Below, one piece after another: positions 1 through 5,109 of a DNA stretch of 9,412 bases. This DNA comes from Actinomycetes bacterium (lineage in GTDB: Bacteria; Actinomycetota; Actinomycetes; Mycobacteriales; Mycobacteriaceae). The stretch is taken from the NCBI GenBank assembly GCA_023417985.1, contig JAEZDV010000111.1, forward strand, positions 1 through 9,412, written 5' to 3'. The stretch's first letter is position 1; the number at the start of each line of letters is the position of its first letter. Position numbers and translations under genes: made by a program. The notes under the pieces were generated by a model. That model saw only the letters and a program-made list of their open reading frames with translations. It searched no databases and had not been told where the DNA came from.

Positions 1-164
1 ACCGTGGTCGTCACCGGCTCGACGGAGCTGAACACCGAACTCCAGACGACGATGGTCGCGGCGGCGAGAACCGCAGCGGCGATCGCTGCCGGTACCGCTC
101 TGCGCCGGCGGAACGGCCGGCCGCGCCTGTCGGTAGCGGTGCCTTGTGTGATCAGGGAAACCAC
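1..164 (-). CDS. cei: Cei-like envelope integrity protein, 5' end only
   Basis: Only the first 54 codons are inside the window; the gene runs off the left edge. The N-terminus is a short polar segment ending in an Arg-rich patch (RGRPFRRRR, residues 14-22). One hydrophobic helix follows at about residues 24-43 (AIAAAVLAAATIVVW), giving a single-pass protein with positive-inside topology, and then the start of an extracytoplasmic region. The polar N-terminus with RPFRRR resembles, from memory, mycobacterial Cei (Rv2700), which carries an exported LytR_C domain and is needed for cell-envelope integrity; that domain lies outside the window. I chose the GTG at 164 because AGAGG sits about 9 nt upstream and the protein begins as I remember its relatives. 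An in-frame GTG at 209 would add 15 residues but lacks a good ribosome site. The adjacent DUF4193 gene supports the call by synteny. The function is inferred from the family. Confidence 0.72.
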   Translation of the reverse strand, partial: MVSLITQGTATDRRGRPFRRRRAVPAAIAAAVLAAATIVVWSSVFSSVEPVTTT

Positions 165-308
165 GCGGCCCTGCCTCTCGTCTTCGTACCGGTGATCGTG
201 CGCACTCACTCTAGAGGGCTGGTCGTCCACCCGGTGGGGGGCTCCTTCGGTGTCGCCGATCCGGGCCCGGGAATGTCACGGGTTTCTGTGGTGTTGGTGA
301 CAATTACT

Positions 309-320
309 CGGCAATTGCCG
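309..320. repeat. 12-bp perfect palindrome
   Basis: CGGCAATTGCCG is its own reverse complement. It lies in the AT-richer centre of the cei/DUF4193 intergenic region, just upstream of the weak promoter-like hexamers. It could be a small operator, but 12-bp palindromes also arise by chance. Confidence 0.4.
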
Positions 321-428
321 TCCGGTTGCGAAATTGGTTGCATATTTCCGCGCAGCGTCGGCTATTGTTCGGCGGCCCGTGTCGTAGATGTGGATACGAG
401 CCGGGTTGGATTACACGCATTCGGGTGG

Positions 429-444
429 TTCCGGGATCCCGGAA
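429..444. repeat. 16-bp perfect palindrome upstream of DUF4193
   Basis: TTCCGGGATCCCGGAA is perfectly self-complementary over 16 bp, with no central spacer. It ends about 100 bp before the DUF4193 start codon. The lack of a loop argues for a dimeric-protein binding site over an RNA hairpin, although a shorter stem could form in RNA. The binding partner is unknown. Confidence 0.5.
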
Positions 445-546
445 ACTGTCCAGGGAACTTCATCACACCGTCGAGCGTTGCCTTGGCCGGGAGCATCATC
501 CGTGCTTCTGCTGAGCGCCCGCACGAAGATTAGAAGGTAAGAGGAC

Positions 547-849
547 ATGGCGACTGACTACGACGCACCGCGGCGGACCGAAAGTGACGAGGTGTCGGAG
601 GATTCACTCGAGGAACTGAAGGCGCGGCGTAACGAGGCGCAGTCCGCTGTGGTGGACGTCGACGAATCGGACACCGCCGAGTCTTTCGAGTTGCCCGGCG
701 CGGATCTGTCCGGCGAAGAACTGTCGGTGCGCGTCGTGCCCAAGCAGGCCGACGAGTTCACGTGCTCGAGCTGCTTCCTGGTGCATCACCGCAGCAGGCT
801 GGCAACCGAGGAGAACGGCGTCATGATCTGCCGCGACTGCGCGGCCTGA
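547..849 (+). CDS. DUF4193 family zinc-ribbon protein
   Basis: This 100-residue acidic protein has a C-terminal zinc-ribbon signature. Two Cys pairs, C73-x-x-C76 (FTCSSCF) and C95-x-x-C98 (ICRDC), are spaced to bind one zinc. The His pair H80-H81 and Arg residues lie between them. Residues 1-60 are rich in Asp and Glu and low in complexity, probably disordered. Length, acidic N-terminus and the Cys4 C-terminus match actinobacterial DUF4193 (M. tuberculosis Rv2699c is the homologue I recall). The ATG at 547 is preceded by a purine-rich AAGGTAAGAGG ribosome site. No enzymatic motif is visible. A role as a nucleic-acid- or transcription-associated adaptor is possible, but that is inference. It is monocistronic, with a terminator-like hairpin right after the stop. 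Confidence 0.88.
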   Translation: MATDYDAPRRTESDEVSEDSLEELKARRNEAQSAVVDVDESDTAESFELPGADLSGEELSVRVVPKQADEFTCSSCFLVHHRSRLATEENGVMICRDCAA

Positions 850-853
850 CACC

Positions 854-890
854 GGCGACCGCGGCGGCACGAGCCTGCCGGGCGGTCGCC
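854..890 (+). terminator. Hairpin after DUF4193, probable terminator
   Basis: A 9-bp perfect outer stem (GGCGACCGC at 854-862 with GCGGTCGCC at 882-890) encloses a second 5-bp stem (865-869 with 876-880) and a 6-nt loop. It begins 5 nt after the DUF4193 stop. There is no T-run, which is usual for terminators in GC-rich actinobacteria. Confidence 0.7.
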
Positions 891-903
891 CCATACGACG
901 GCA

Positions 904-937
904 CCGGGTGACTGTGGCGAACGCCGCACTCACCCGG
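904..937. repeat. Strong 34-nt hairpin in the convergent gap
   Basis: CCGGGTGA (904-911) pairs with TCACCCGG (930-937). The pairing continues inward through 913-918 and 923-928, with one mismatch (912/929) and one G-U pair, closing on a GAAC loop (919-922). It lies between the two likely terminators and may be a back-up terminator for either strand. It could also be the stem of a small RNA, for which I see no other evidence. Confidence 0.5.
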
Positions 938-976
938 CGGTCGACACATCTGCCTGATGAAGCCGCGCCGGGGGCT

Positions 977-1016
977 GCCGGCCGCGGCCTCCGATACGGA
1001 GACCCGAGCGGCCGGC
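977..1016 (-). terminator. Hairpin after DUF3093, probable terminator
   Basis: GCCGGCCGC (977-985) pairs perfectly with GCGGCCGGC (1008-1016) over 9 bp, enclosing an inner stem CTCCG (989-993) / CGGAG (997-1001). On the minus strand it begins 15 nt after the DUF3093 stop codon, the right place for a Rho-independent terminator of the GC-rich, T-less type. Confidence 0.65.
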
Positions 1017-1031
1017 TCAACTCGTTTCCGG

Positions 1032-1535
1032 TTACTTCACCGGGGTCACTTCGCACCCGAGCGCAGCCAGCAGTTCGGCAGGGTGCCGGGTGCTGATCAG
1101 CCAGTAGGGCGTCGGGTCGTCGGGATCTTCGAGGACGACCATCGCCATGGTCTTCACCCAGGGCCGGTGCTGAACGAAGGCTGCCGGGTCGAGCTGGCGG
1201 CCCATCGCCGCGCTCTTCGCCGACGCAGGAACCACCACGCCCCGTGAGATCACGTCGACGGGCAGGTGCGCGCGTCCCACGATCAGTTCCCCGTCGACGA
1301 CCTCCACCTTGCTGCGGGACAGCCAGATCAGAGCCCAGATCGGGAAGGGCAGCAGCAGGACGTACGGCAACCACGCGTAGAGGCCCGGCGCGCCCATGTG
1401 CAGCTCGGCCGCGAGCAGGGCGGCGATGCCGAGTCCGATGGGCCACCACCACCACGGCACCCACATCTGTTCGGAGAAGGTCGGGGTGCCGGTGGTCCGG
1501 CTGGGAGTCGCTCCGGAGCGAGAGGATCGAGACAC
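1032..1535 (-). CDS. DUF3093 family membrane protein
   Basis: This is a 167-residue protein with two closely spaced membrane helices and a C-terminal soluble domain. The first helix, at about residues 25-48, opens with a Trp cluster (MWVPWWWWPIG) and ends in AAELHMG. The second spans about 52-73 (LYAWLPYVLLLPFPIWALIWL). After that comes a beta-rich segment with DGELIVGRAHLPVD (81-94). The Trp-cluster helix, the ELHMG motif and the DGEL(x)VGRA(x)(I/L)P segment fit DUF3093 (Rv2698 by synteny). The GTG at 1535 is chosen because a TATCCT -10 box lies exactly 6 nt upstream, which would give a leaderless mRNA. The open frame extends to 1730, but the extra sequence is antisense to the 5' end of dut and is not protein-like. 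The function is unknown. Confidence 0.85.
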   Translation of the reverse strand: MSRSSRSGATPSRTTGTPTFSEQMWVPWWWWPIGLGIAALLAAELHMGAPGLYAWLPYVLLLPFPIWALIWLSRSKVEVVDGELIVGRAHLPVDVISRGVVVPASAKSAAMGRQLDPAAFVQHRPWVKTMAMVVLEDPDDPTPYWLISTRHPAELLAALGCEVTPVK

Positions 1536-1541
1536 AGGCCC

Positions 1542-1547
1542 AGGATA
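1542..1547 (-). promoter_or_regulatory. -10 box for leaderless DUF3093 transcript
   Basis: On the minus strand TATCCT is followed by 6 nt and then the GTG start at 1535, the TAnnnT-N6-start geometry of actinobacterial leaderless genes. No clear -35 hexamer is visible. Confidence 0.5.
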
Positions 1548-1571
1548 GTCGGCGTGCTCCCACCACCTCGC

Positions 1572-1584
1572 GCCCGCAGCGGGC
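1572..1584. repeat. 13-bp inverted repeat between DUF3093 and dut
   Basis: GCCCGC-A-GCGGGC is a perfect inverted repeat with a 1-nt centre. It lies in the 80-bp divergent gap, at about the -35 position of the candidate dut promoter. It could be a shared operator; its GC-rich composition makes chance occurrence quite possible. Confidence 0.3.
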
Positions 1585-1601
1585 CAGTGCAATCCGCAGA
1601 G

Positions 1602-1607
1602 TAACCT
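1602..1607 (+). promoter_or_regulatory. -10 box for dut
   Basis: TAACCT lies 8 nt before the GTG start of dut, so the transcript would begin at or within a base or two of the start codon. There is no Shine-Dalgarno sequence before that GTG, which supports leaderless or near-leaderless translation. No convincing -35 box is seen. Confidence 0.45.
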
Positions 1608-1615
1608 CGGTCCCC

Positions 1616-2086
1616 GTGACCGATCTTCCGCGCATCCCGCTGCGTCGTCTCGACCCCGGGATCCCCGTGCCCACCCGCGCTCACCCCGGTGACGCAGGTG
1701 TCGACCTCTGCACCACTGTGGACCTGACACTCGAACCGGGCCGACGAGCTCTGGTCGGAACGGGCATCGCCGTTGCCCTGCCGGTGGGGACCGTAGGGCT
1801 CATTCATCCGCGTTCGGGGCTCGCCGCGAAGTTCGGCCTGTCGGTCGTGAACACCCCTGGGACGGTCGATGCGGGATACCGTGGAGAAATCAAGGTCTGT
1901 TTGATCAACCACGACACGGAGAACGCCGTCGAACTGCGTCGCGGTGACCGGATCGCCCAATTGCTGGTCCAGCGCGTCGAACTCGTCGACTTCGTGGAGG
2001 TCGACGAACTCGACGACACAGCGCGCGGCAGCGGCGGATACGGATCGAGCGGCGGACACGCCGGTCTCGTGAAGGAAGGTTCCTGA
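1616..2086 (+). CDS. dut: dUTP diphosphatase (dUTPase), trimeric
   Basis: Hydrolyses dUTP to dUMP and pyrophosphate, keeping uracil out of DNA and supplying dUMP for thymidylate synthesis; a cytosolic homotrimer in this family. The 156-residue protein has all five dUTPase motifs in order: I, DAGVDL (26-31); II, HPRSGLA (64-70) with the phosphate-contacting Ser67; III, GTVDAGYRGEI (82-92) with the catalytic Asp85 and uracil-stacking Tyr88; IV, GDRIAQLL (110-117); V, the Gly-rich C-terminal arm RGSGGYGSSG (137-146) that closes on the substrate. Length and motifs match actinobacterial Dut (Rv2697c by synteny). The GTG at 1616 gives the expected short N-terminus before RLDPG. Its 3' end contains the ribosome site of the next gene one base downstream, so the two are probably translated from one mRNA. 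Confidence 0.97.
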   Translation: MTDLPRIPLRRLDPGIPVPTRAHPGDAGVDLCTTVDLTLEPGRRALVGTGIAVALPVGTVGLIHPRSGLAAKFGLSVVNTPGTVDAGYRGEIKVCLINHDTENAVELRRGDRIAQLLVQRVELVDFVEVDELDDTARGSGGYGSSGGHAGLVKEGS

Positions 2087-2087
2087 C

Positions 2088-3035
2088 ATGTTCGGACGTC
2101 GCAAGAAGCGGGGATCGGACGACCCCGCGGCCGGTGAAGCGTTCTATGCCGAGGACGGATACGACGAGACCGGCTACGACGCCGGGTACGACGAGACCGG
2201 TTACTACGGAGCTGGGTACGACGAGGACGGATACGACGAGGCCGGGTACGACGGTTACTCGAGCACCGACGCCGGTGACGCGGGTCCGTTCGACATCACC
2301 GAGATCGACGAGGAGTCCCTCACCGGGTCCCGGCTCGATCTCGGATCCGTGCTGATCCCGCTTCCTCAGGGAACCCAGATCCAGGTCGAGATGGCGCAGA
2401 ACGGTGCGCCGCAGAACGTTCACCTGGTCACCCAGTTCGGGCGGATCACCGTCTCGGCCTACGCGGCACCGAAATCGCCCGGGCAGTGGCGAGAGGTCGC
2501 CGCGGAACTGTCCGAGACACTGCGCAACGACAATGCGTCCGTCAGCATGGAGTCCGGGCCCTGGGGCCGGGAACTGCACGGCACGACGCCCAACGCGGAT
2601 CTCCGTTTCATCGGTGTGGACGGCCCCCGCTGGATGATCCGCTGTGTCGTCGCCGGGCCGACCGGCAACGCGGGTGCAGATTCGGAACTGGTCGCGCTCG
2701 CACGATCCGTCGTCGCAGGTACCGTGGTCCGTCGCGGATCGGAGCCGCATCCGGTGCGCACGCCGCTGCCTGTCGTACTACCCGAAGCTCTGGCGAACCA
2801 GCTTGCGGCGGCGGCGCAGCAGCAGGCCGCAGCGCGACAGCAACCCCCTCAGCAGGGCGGGGTCCCCCGGCAGGGCCAACCCCCTCAGCCGGGCGCACCG
2901 CGACCGCCGCAGCAGCGCGGGCGTCCCGTGCCGCAGCCACCTACCGGGACGAATCCGGCGCCGTCGGCTGTCCGTCCGCCGCAGCCGCCCCGTCGCGGCG
3001 AGTCCGGCTCCGCCATGCAGCAACTGGGGTTCTAG
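2088..3035 (+). CDS. DUF3710 family protein with Tyr-Asp-Gly repeat N-terminus
   Basis: This 315-residue protein has three parts. A short basic start (MFGRRKKRG) leads into an acidic tyrosine-rich repeat region (about 20-57). A conserved central domain follows at about 67-230, with FDITEID, LDLGSVLIPLP and WMIRCVV segments typical of DUF3710 (Rv2696c by synteny). The tail (about 235-315) is a long Pro/Gln/Ala/Arg-rich low-complexity region ending in MQQLGF. No signal peptide or membrane helix is seen, so it is probably cytosolic. The ATG at 2088 follows the dut stop by one base and has GAAGGAAGG inside the end of dut as its ribosome site. The function is unknown; linkage to dut is conserved but does not by itself show a nucleotide role. 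Its TAG stop overlaps the stop of the convergent gene. Confidence 0.88.
   Translation: MFGRRKKRGSDDPAAGEAFYAEDGYDETGYDAGYDETGYYGAGYDEDGYDEAGYDGYSSTDAGDAGPFDITEIDEESLTGSRLDLGSVLIPLPQGTQIQVEMAQNGAPQNVHLVTQFGRITVSAYAAPKSPGQWREVAAELSETLRNDNASVSMESGPWGRELHGTTPNADLRFIGVDGPRWMIRCVVAGPTGNAGADSELVALARSVVAGTVVRRGSEPHPVRTPLPVVLPEALANQLAAAAQQQAAARQQPPQQGGVPRQGQPPQPGAPRPPQQRGRPVPQPPTGTNPAPSAVRPPQPPRRGESGSAMQQLGF
2145..2258 (+). repeat. In-frame short tandem repeats (YDExG units)
   Basis: About eight imperfect units of 4-5 codons (YAEDG, YDETG, YDAG, YDETG, YYGAG, YDEDG, YDEAG, YDGY) run through residues 20-57 of the DUF3710 protein. At DNA level the unit is roughly 15 nt, built on tacgacgagaccgg. Such arrays gain and lose units by slippage, so length should vary between strains. 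Confidence 0.75.
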
Positions 3036-3796
3036 CCGATCGCGCCGGTCCGGTCCCCGCCCGGGGCCGGATCGGCGCACGCCTCGTCGAGCGCCGTGAG
3101 GCACAGCCTGCCGAGGCGGGACGGATCCTCCCCGATATCGGCCAGATTCAGGGTCGCCACGGACGCGCGCGGGATCTCCCGCGCCCATTGCCGGCCCGTC
3201 TCGAGCGGGTGCACGGCGTCGTCCACGGCCGCTGCGATACCGACCGGCACCTGGAGTGCGCGAAGGCCCGCCACGTCGAGAGCGTGCACACCCGCCGCCT
3301 CGTCGAGTGCCGACGGAAGATCGGGCCACTGTGCCTTCCACGAGCGGGTCAGTTCCACGGCGAGCCATGCAGGGCTCGAGGCCGCCATCGCGGCGGTCAC
3401 GTCGTCGAGTCCGCGAGCGCGAAGTTCCGACGCCGTCCATTTCGCACTCGCCGCGGCGGGCGCGGACCGGGGGTCGCCGGTCCAGGCGGGCAGCGCAGCC
3501 AGCACTCCCACGGCGAGCCCGGGATGCTCCGCCGCCCATCGCAACGCGACTGCCGCACCGATCGAGACCCCGCCGACCAATATCGGGCCGCTCTGTGCTG
3601 CGGTGTCCATCGCGTGGACGTAGCTGTCCACCACGCGTTTCGGATCGGGATCGACCGCCACGACGTCGATTCCCCGGGAGCGCAGAGGCCCCCGGAACAC
3701 TCGCTCGACGAAGTCCGCGTCGGACCCGGTTCCGGGCAGGACGACGGCGACGTGCGCGGTGCTGGAATCGACGGTGAAGGGCTCGGTGCGGAACAT
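3032..3796 (-). CDS. Alpha/beta-hydrolase fold protein
   Basis: This 254-residue cytosolic protein has an alpha/beta-hydrolase layout. An oxyanion-loop-like VVLPGTGSDADF (18-29) precedes the nucleophile elbow GGVSIGAA (75-82), a G-x-S-x-G with Ser78. An acid loop AVDDAVHP (190-197) supplies a candidate Asp192 or Asp193 after a predicted beta strand. The catalytic His normally found after the last strand is not evident: that stretch reads VATLNLADIGEDPSRLG (213-229), and the nearest His is His196 in the acid loop. It is therefore either a hydrolase with a displaced triad or a non-catalytic relative. The ATG at 3796 has AGGA about 8 nt upstream; the open frame extends to 3934 without support. 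Rv2695 is the syntenic counterpart I recall. The substrate is unknown. Confidence 0.8.
   Translation of the reverse strand: MFRTEPFTVDSSTAHVAVVLPGTGSDADFVERVFRGPLRSRGIDVVAVDPDPKRVVDSYVHAMDTAAQSGPILVGGVSIGAAVALRWAAEHPGLAVGVLAALPAWTGDPRSAPAAASAKWTASELRARGLDDVTAAMAASSPAWLAVELTRSWKAQWPDLPSALDEAAGVHALDVAGLRALQVPVGIAAAVDDAVHPLETGRQWAREIPRASVATLNLADIGEDPSRLGRLCLTALDEACADPAPGGDRTGAIG
3035..3076 (+). terminator. Long hairpin at the convergent DUF3710/hydrolase junction
   Basis: GCCGATC (3035-3041) can pair with GATCGGC (3070-3076). Inside, CCGG-T-CCCC (3050-3058) pairs with GGGGCCGG (3063-3070), with a bulged T at 3054; base 3070 can serve only one of the two stems. It starts on the last base of the DUF3710 stop codon, so it could end the dut-DUF3710 transcript. 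It also encodes the last residues of the opposing hydrolase. Confidence 0.45.
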
Positions 3797-3843
3797 GTCA
3801 CAATCCTGCCGAACGCCCGAAAGTGCACGGTCACCCGGTGTGC

Positions 3844-3871
3844 TTGTACTTGCCCGGAATCGGTCTACAGT
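3844..3871 (+). promoter_or_regulatory. Candidate promoter for the OB-fold gene
   Basis: TTGTAC (3844-3849) and TACAGT (3866-3871) are separated by 16 bp, a reasonable sigma70-type pair. The predicted start near 3878 would leave a leader of about 50 nt before the ATG at 3928. Confidence 0.5.
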
Positions 3872-3891
3872 GACGAGCGAACGACAACTCC

Positions 3892-3907
3892 GGGCACGCA
3901 CGTGCCC
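3892..3907. repeat. 16-bp inverted repeat in the OB-fold gene leader
   Basis: GGGCACG-CA-CGTGCCC has perfect 7-bp arms and a 2-nt centre. It lies between the candidate promoter and the OB-fold ribosome site (CAGGAG near 3915). The very short spacer favours a dimeric repressor site over an RNA hairpin. Confidence 0.45.
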
Positions 3908-3927
3908 ACCGTGTACAGGAGCGCGCC

Positions 3928-4305
3928 ATGCCACCCGCCGCGGCCGGATATCTACGCCGGCTCACTCGTCGGTTGACCGAGGACATCGAGGAACTCGACG
4001 CCGAGGAGATGGCCGAATCGTCGCATTCGACCGGTGCAATCCCCGTCGTCCAGTGCACTCGTGGTCAGGAAGTGACAATGTTCGGCCGGCTCCGCAGCGT
4101 GGAGTCGTGCTCGAAGGCCGCCGCTCCGACCGTGCAGGCGGAGTTCTTCGACGGCACCGATTCGCTCCTGCTCGTCTGGATCGGACGCCGGCGAATCCCG
4201 GGCATCGAAACCGGTAAGACACTGCTGGTGCGAGGACGGGTCGGCGAGCGCGACGGCCGTCGCGTCATCTACAACCCGTACTACGAATTGCGCGACCCGG
4301 CCTGA
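3928..4305 (+). CDS. OB-fold nucleic-acid-binding domain protein
   Basis: This is a 125-residue protein. Residues 1-32 form a charged helix (LRRLTRRLTEDIEELDAEEMAE). Residues 48-121 look like an OB fold of the RecG-wedge or tRNA-anticodon type, with strands EVTMFGRLRSVE, VQAEFFDGTDSLLLVWIG, RIPGIETGKTLLVRGRV and RRVIYNPYYELR in the expected order. That fold usually binds single-stranded or branched nucleic acid; no catalytic residues are present. CAGGAG upstream supports the ATG at 3928. Rv2694c is the syntenic counterpart I recall. It is followed after 82 nt by the DUF3159 gene and may share its transcript. The nucleic-acid role is inferred from the fold only. Confidence 0.85.
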   Translation: MPPAAAGYLRRLTRRLTEDIEELDAEEMAESSHSTGAIPVVQCTRGQEVTMFGRLRSVESCSKAAAPTVQAEFFDGTDSLLLVWIGRRRIPGIETGKTLLVRGRVGERDGRRVIYNPYYELRDPA

Positions 4306-4387
4306 CGCGGCGGGTTGCCGACGCGGTTACCAGACCGGCACCGGTCCGGGCAGGGCGTCGAGGCGTGAATATGGCACCCTCGTAGGA

Positions 4388-5086
4388 GTGAGCGACATCA
4401 GGCAGCCGACGATGCTGGAACAAATCGGTGGCATCAGCGGGTTGGTGTATTCGACGTTGCCGGTGCTGGTGTTCGTACCTGCGAACAGTTGGTGGGGATT
4501 GACGGTCGCCATCTGGGCCGCCGTGGGCGTGGCCTGTGGCGTACTGGTGTGGCGGCTGATCCGGGGAACCCCGATCCAGCCCGCGATCTCGGGTTTCATC
4601 GGCGTCGCGGTGTGTGCGTTCATCGCGTACCGCACCGGAGACGCCAAGGGATACTTCCTCTTCGGGATCTACGCCAGCCTCGTGTACGGCGGGGCATTCG
4701 TAGTATCCGTGCTCGTCCGGCGGCCACTGGTGGGCGTCATCTGGGGCATGCTCAACGGGCAGGGTTCCCGTTGGCGTAGTCACCGGGACGCGGTCCGTGC
4801 ATACGACATCGCGACCGTCGCCTGGGCGCTGGTGTTCGTGGCGCGCTATCTCGTGCAGAACCACCTCTACGACGCCGACGAAACCGGGTGGCTGGCCGTC
4901 GCCCGCATCGGAATGGGCTGGCCGCTGGCCGGGCTCGCCCTCCTCGTAACCCTGTGGGCGGCGCGCAAAGCCGACCGACTCGTCGAACCGGCCCCCGACC
5001 CCGCACCCGAACCCGCGGCAGGTCCCCGTCATGCACTCCCGGAGGATCGCCGCGAGACGAAGCCTCCACTCGACCGCGACTCGTAA
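4388..5086 (+). CDS. DUF3159 family integral membrane protein
   Basis: This 232-residue protein has about six membrane helices, at roughly 18-33, 36-57, 64-82, 88-110, 140-156 and 168-192. Conserved DUF3159 segments include LEQIGGISGLVYSTLP (10-25), ISGFIGVAVCAFIAYRTGDAKG (67-88), RRPLVGVIWG (111-120) and LYDADETGWLAVARIGMGWPL (160-180). The last 40 residues are a cytosolic Pro/Asp/Glu-rich tail. The GTG at 4388 has AGGA directly before it, too close for an ordinary ribosome site. The transcript may be near-leaderless, or translation may start at ATG 4412 (Met9), which would still keep the whole conserved domain. It is syntenic with Rv2693c. The function is unknown. Its stop codon lies in a hairpin shared with the convergent eutC. 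Confidence 0.88.
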   Translation: MSDIRQPTMLEQIGGISGLVYSTLPVLVFVPANSWWGLTVAIWAAVGVACGVLVWRLIRGTPIQPAISGFIGVAVCAFIAYRTGDAKGYFLFGIYASLVYGGAFVVSVLVRRPLVGVIWGMLNGQGSRWRSHRDAVRAYDIATVAWALVFVARYLVQNHLYDADETGWLAVARIGMGWPLAGLALLVTLWAARKADRLVEPAPDPAPEPAAGPRHALPEDRRETKPPLDRDS

Positions 5087-5109
5087 CCGCGGCAGGATCG
5101 GCCGGTTAC
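5083..5109. terminator. Bidirectional terminator hairpin between DUF3159 and eutC
   Basis: GTAACC (5083-5088) pairs with GGTTAC (5104-5109), and inside it GGC (5091-5093) pairs with GCC (5101-5103) around a 7-nt loop. Both stop codons are in the outer stem: TAA of DUF3159 at 5084-5086 and TAA of eutC (minus strand) at 5106-5108. The symmetry lets it act on both strands. Confidence 0.5.

Larger units (their letters stand above)
165..546. promoter_or_regulatory. Long divergent intergenic region, cei / DUF4193
   Basis: This 382-bp stretch separates two divergent genes and holds no gene I can support. Its middle (about 285-400) is clearly richer in A and T than the surrounding coding DNA, as expected of a promoter region. 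A weak sigma70-like pair is visible for the right-hand gene, TTGCAT at 338-343 and TATTGT at 363-368, but the 19-bp spacing is too long to trust. Two perfect palindromes lie inside (309-320 and 429-444), listed separately. If transcription of DUF4193 starts near 375, its leader would be about 170 nt, long for this kind of genome. Short open frames at 144-533 and 326-514 (+) lack ribosome sites and family resemblance. Confidence 0.45.

Noticed and set aside
144..533. 129-codon open frame in the cei/DUF4193 gap
   Set aside because: It overlaps the 5' end of cei, has no ribosome site, and its translation resembles no family I know. The region is AT-richer and looks regulatory.
604..1674. 356-codon open frame on the minus strand
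   Set aside because: It covers DUF4193 antisense, the convergent gap and DUF3093 in another frame. Three hairpins inside it and the lack of protein-like sequence argue against it.
2486..3976. 496-codon open frame on the plus strand
   Set aside because: It crosses the DUF3710 3' end and runs antisense through the hydrolase gene. The translation is compositionally biased (Arg, Gly, Ala) with no domain.
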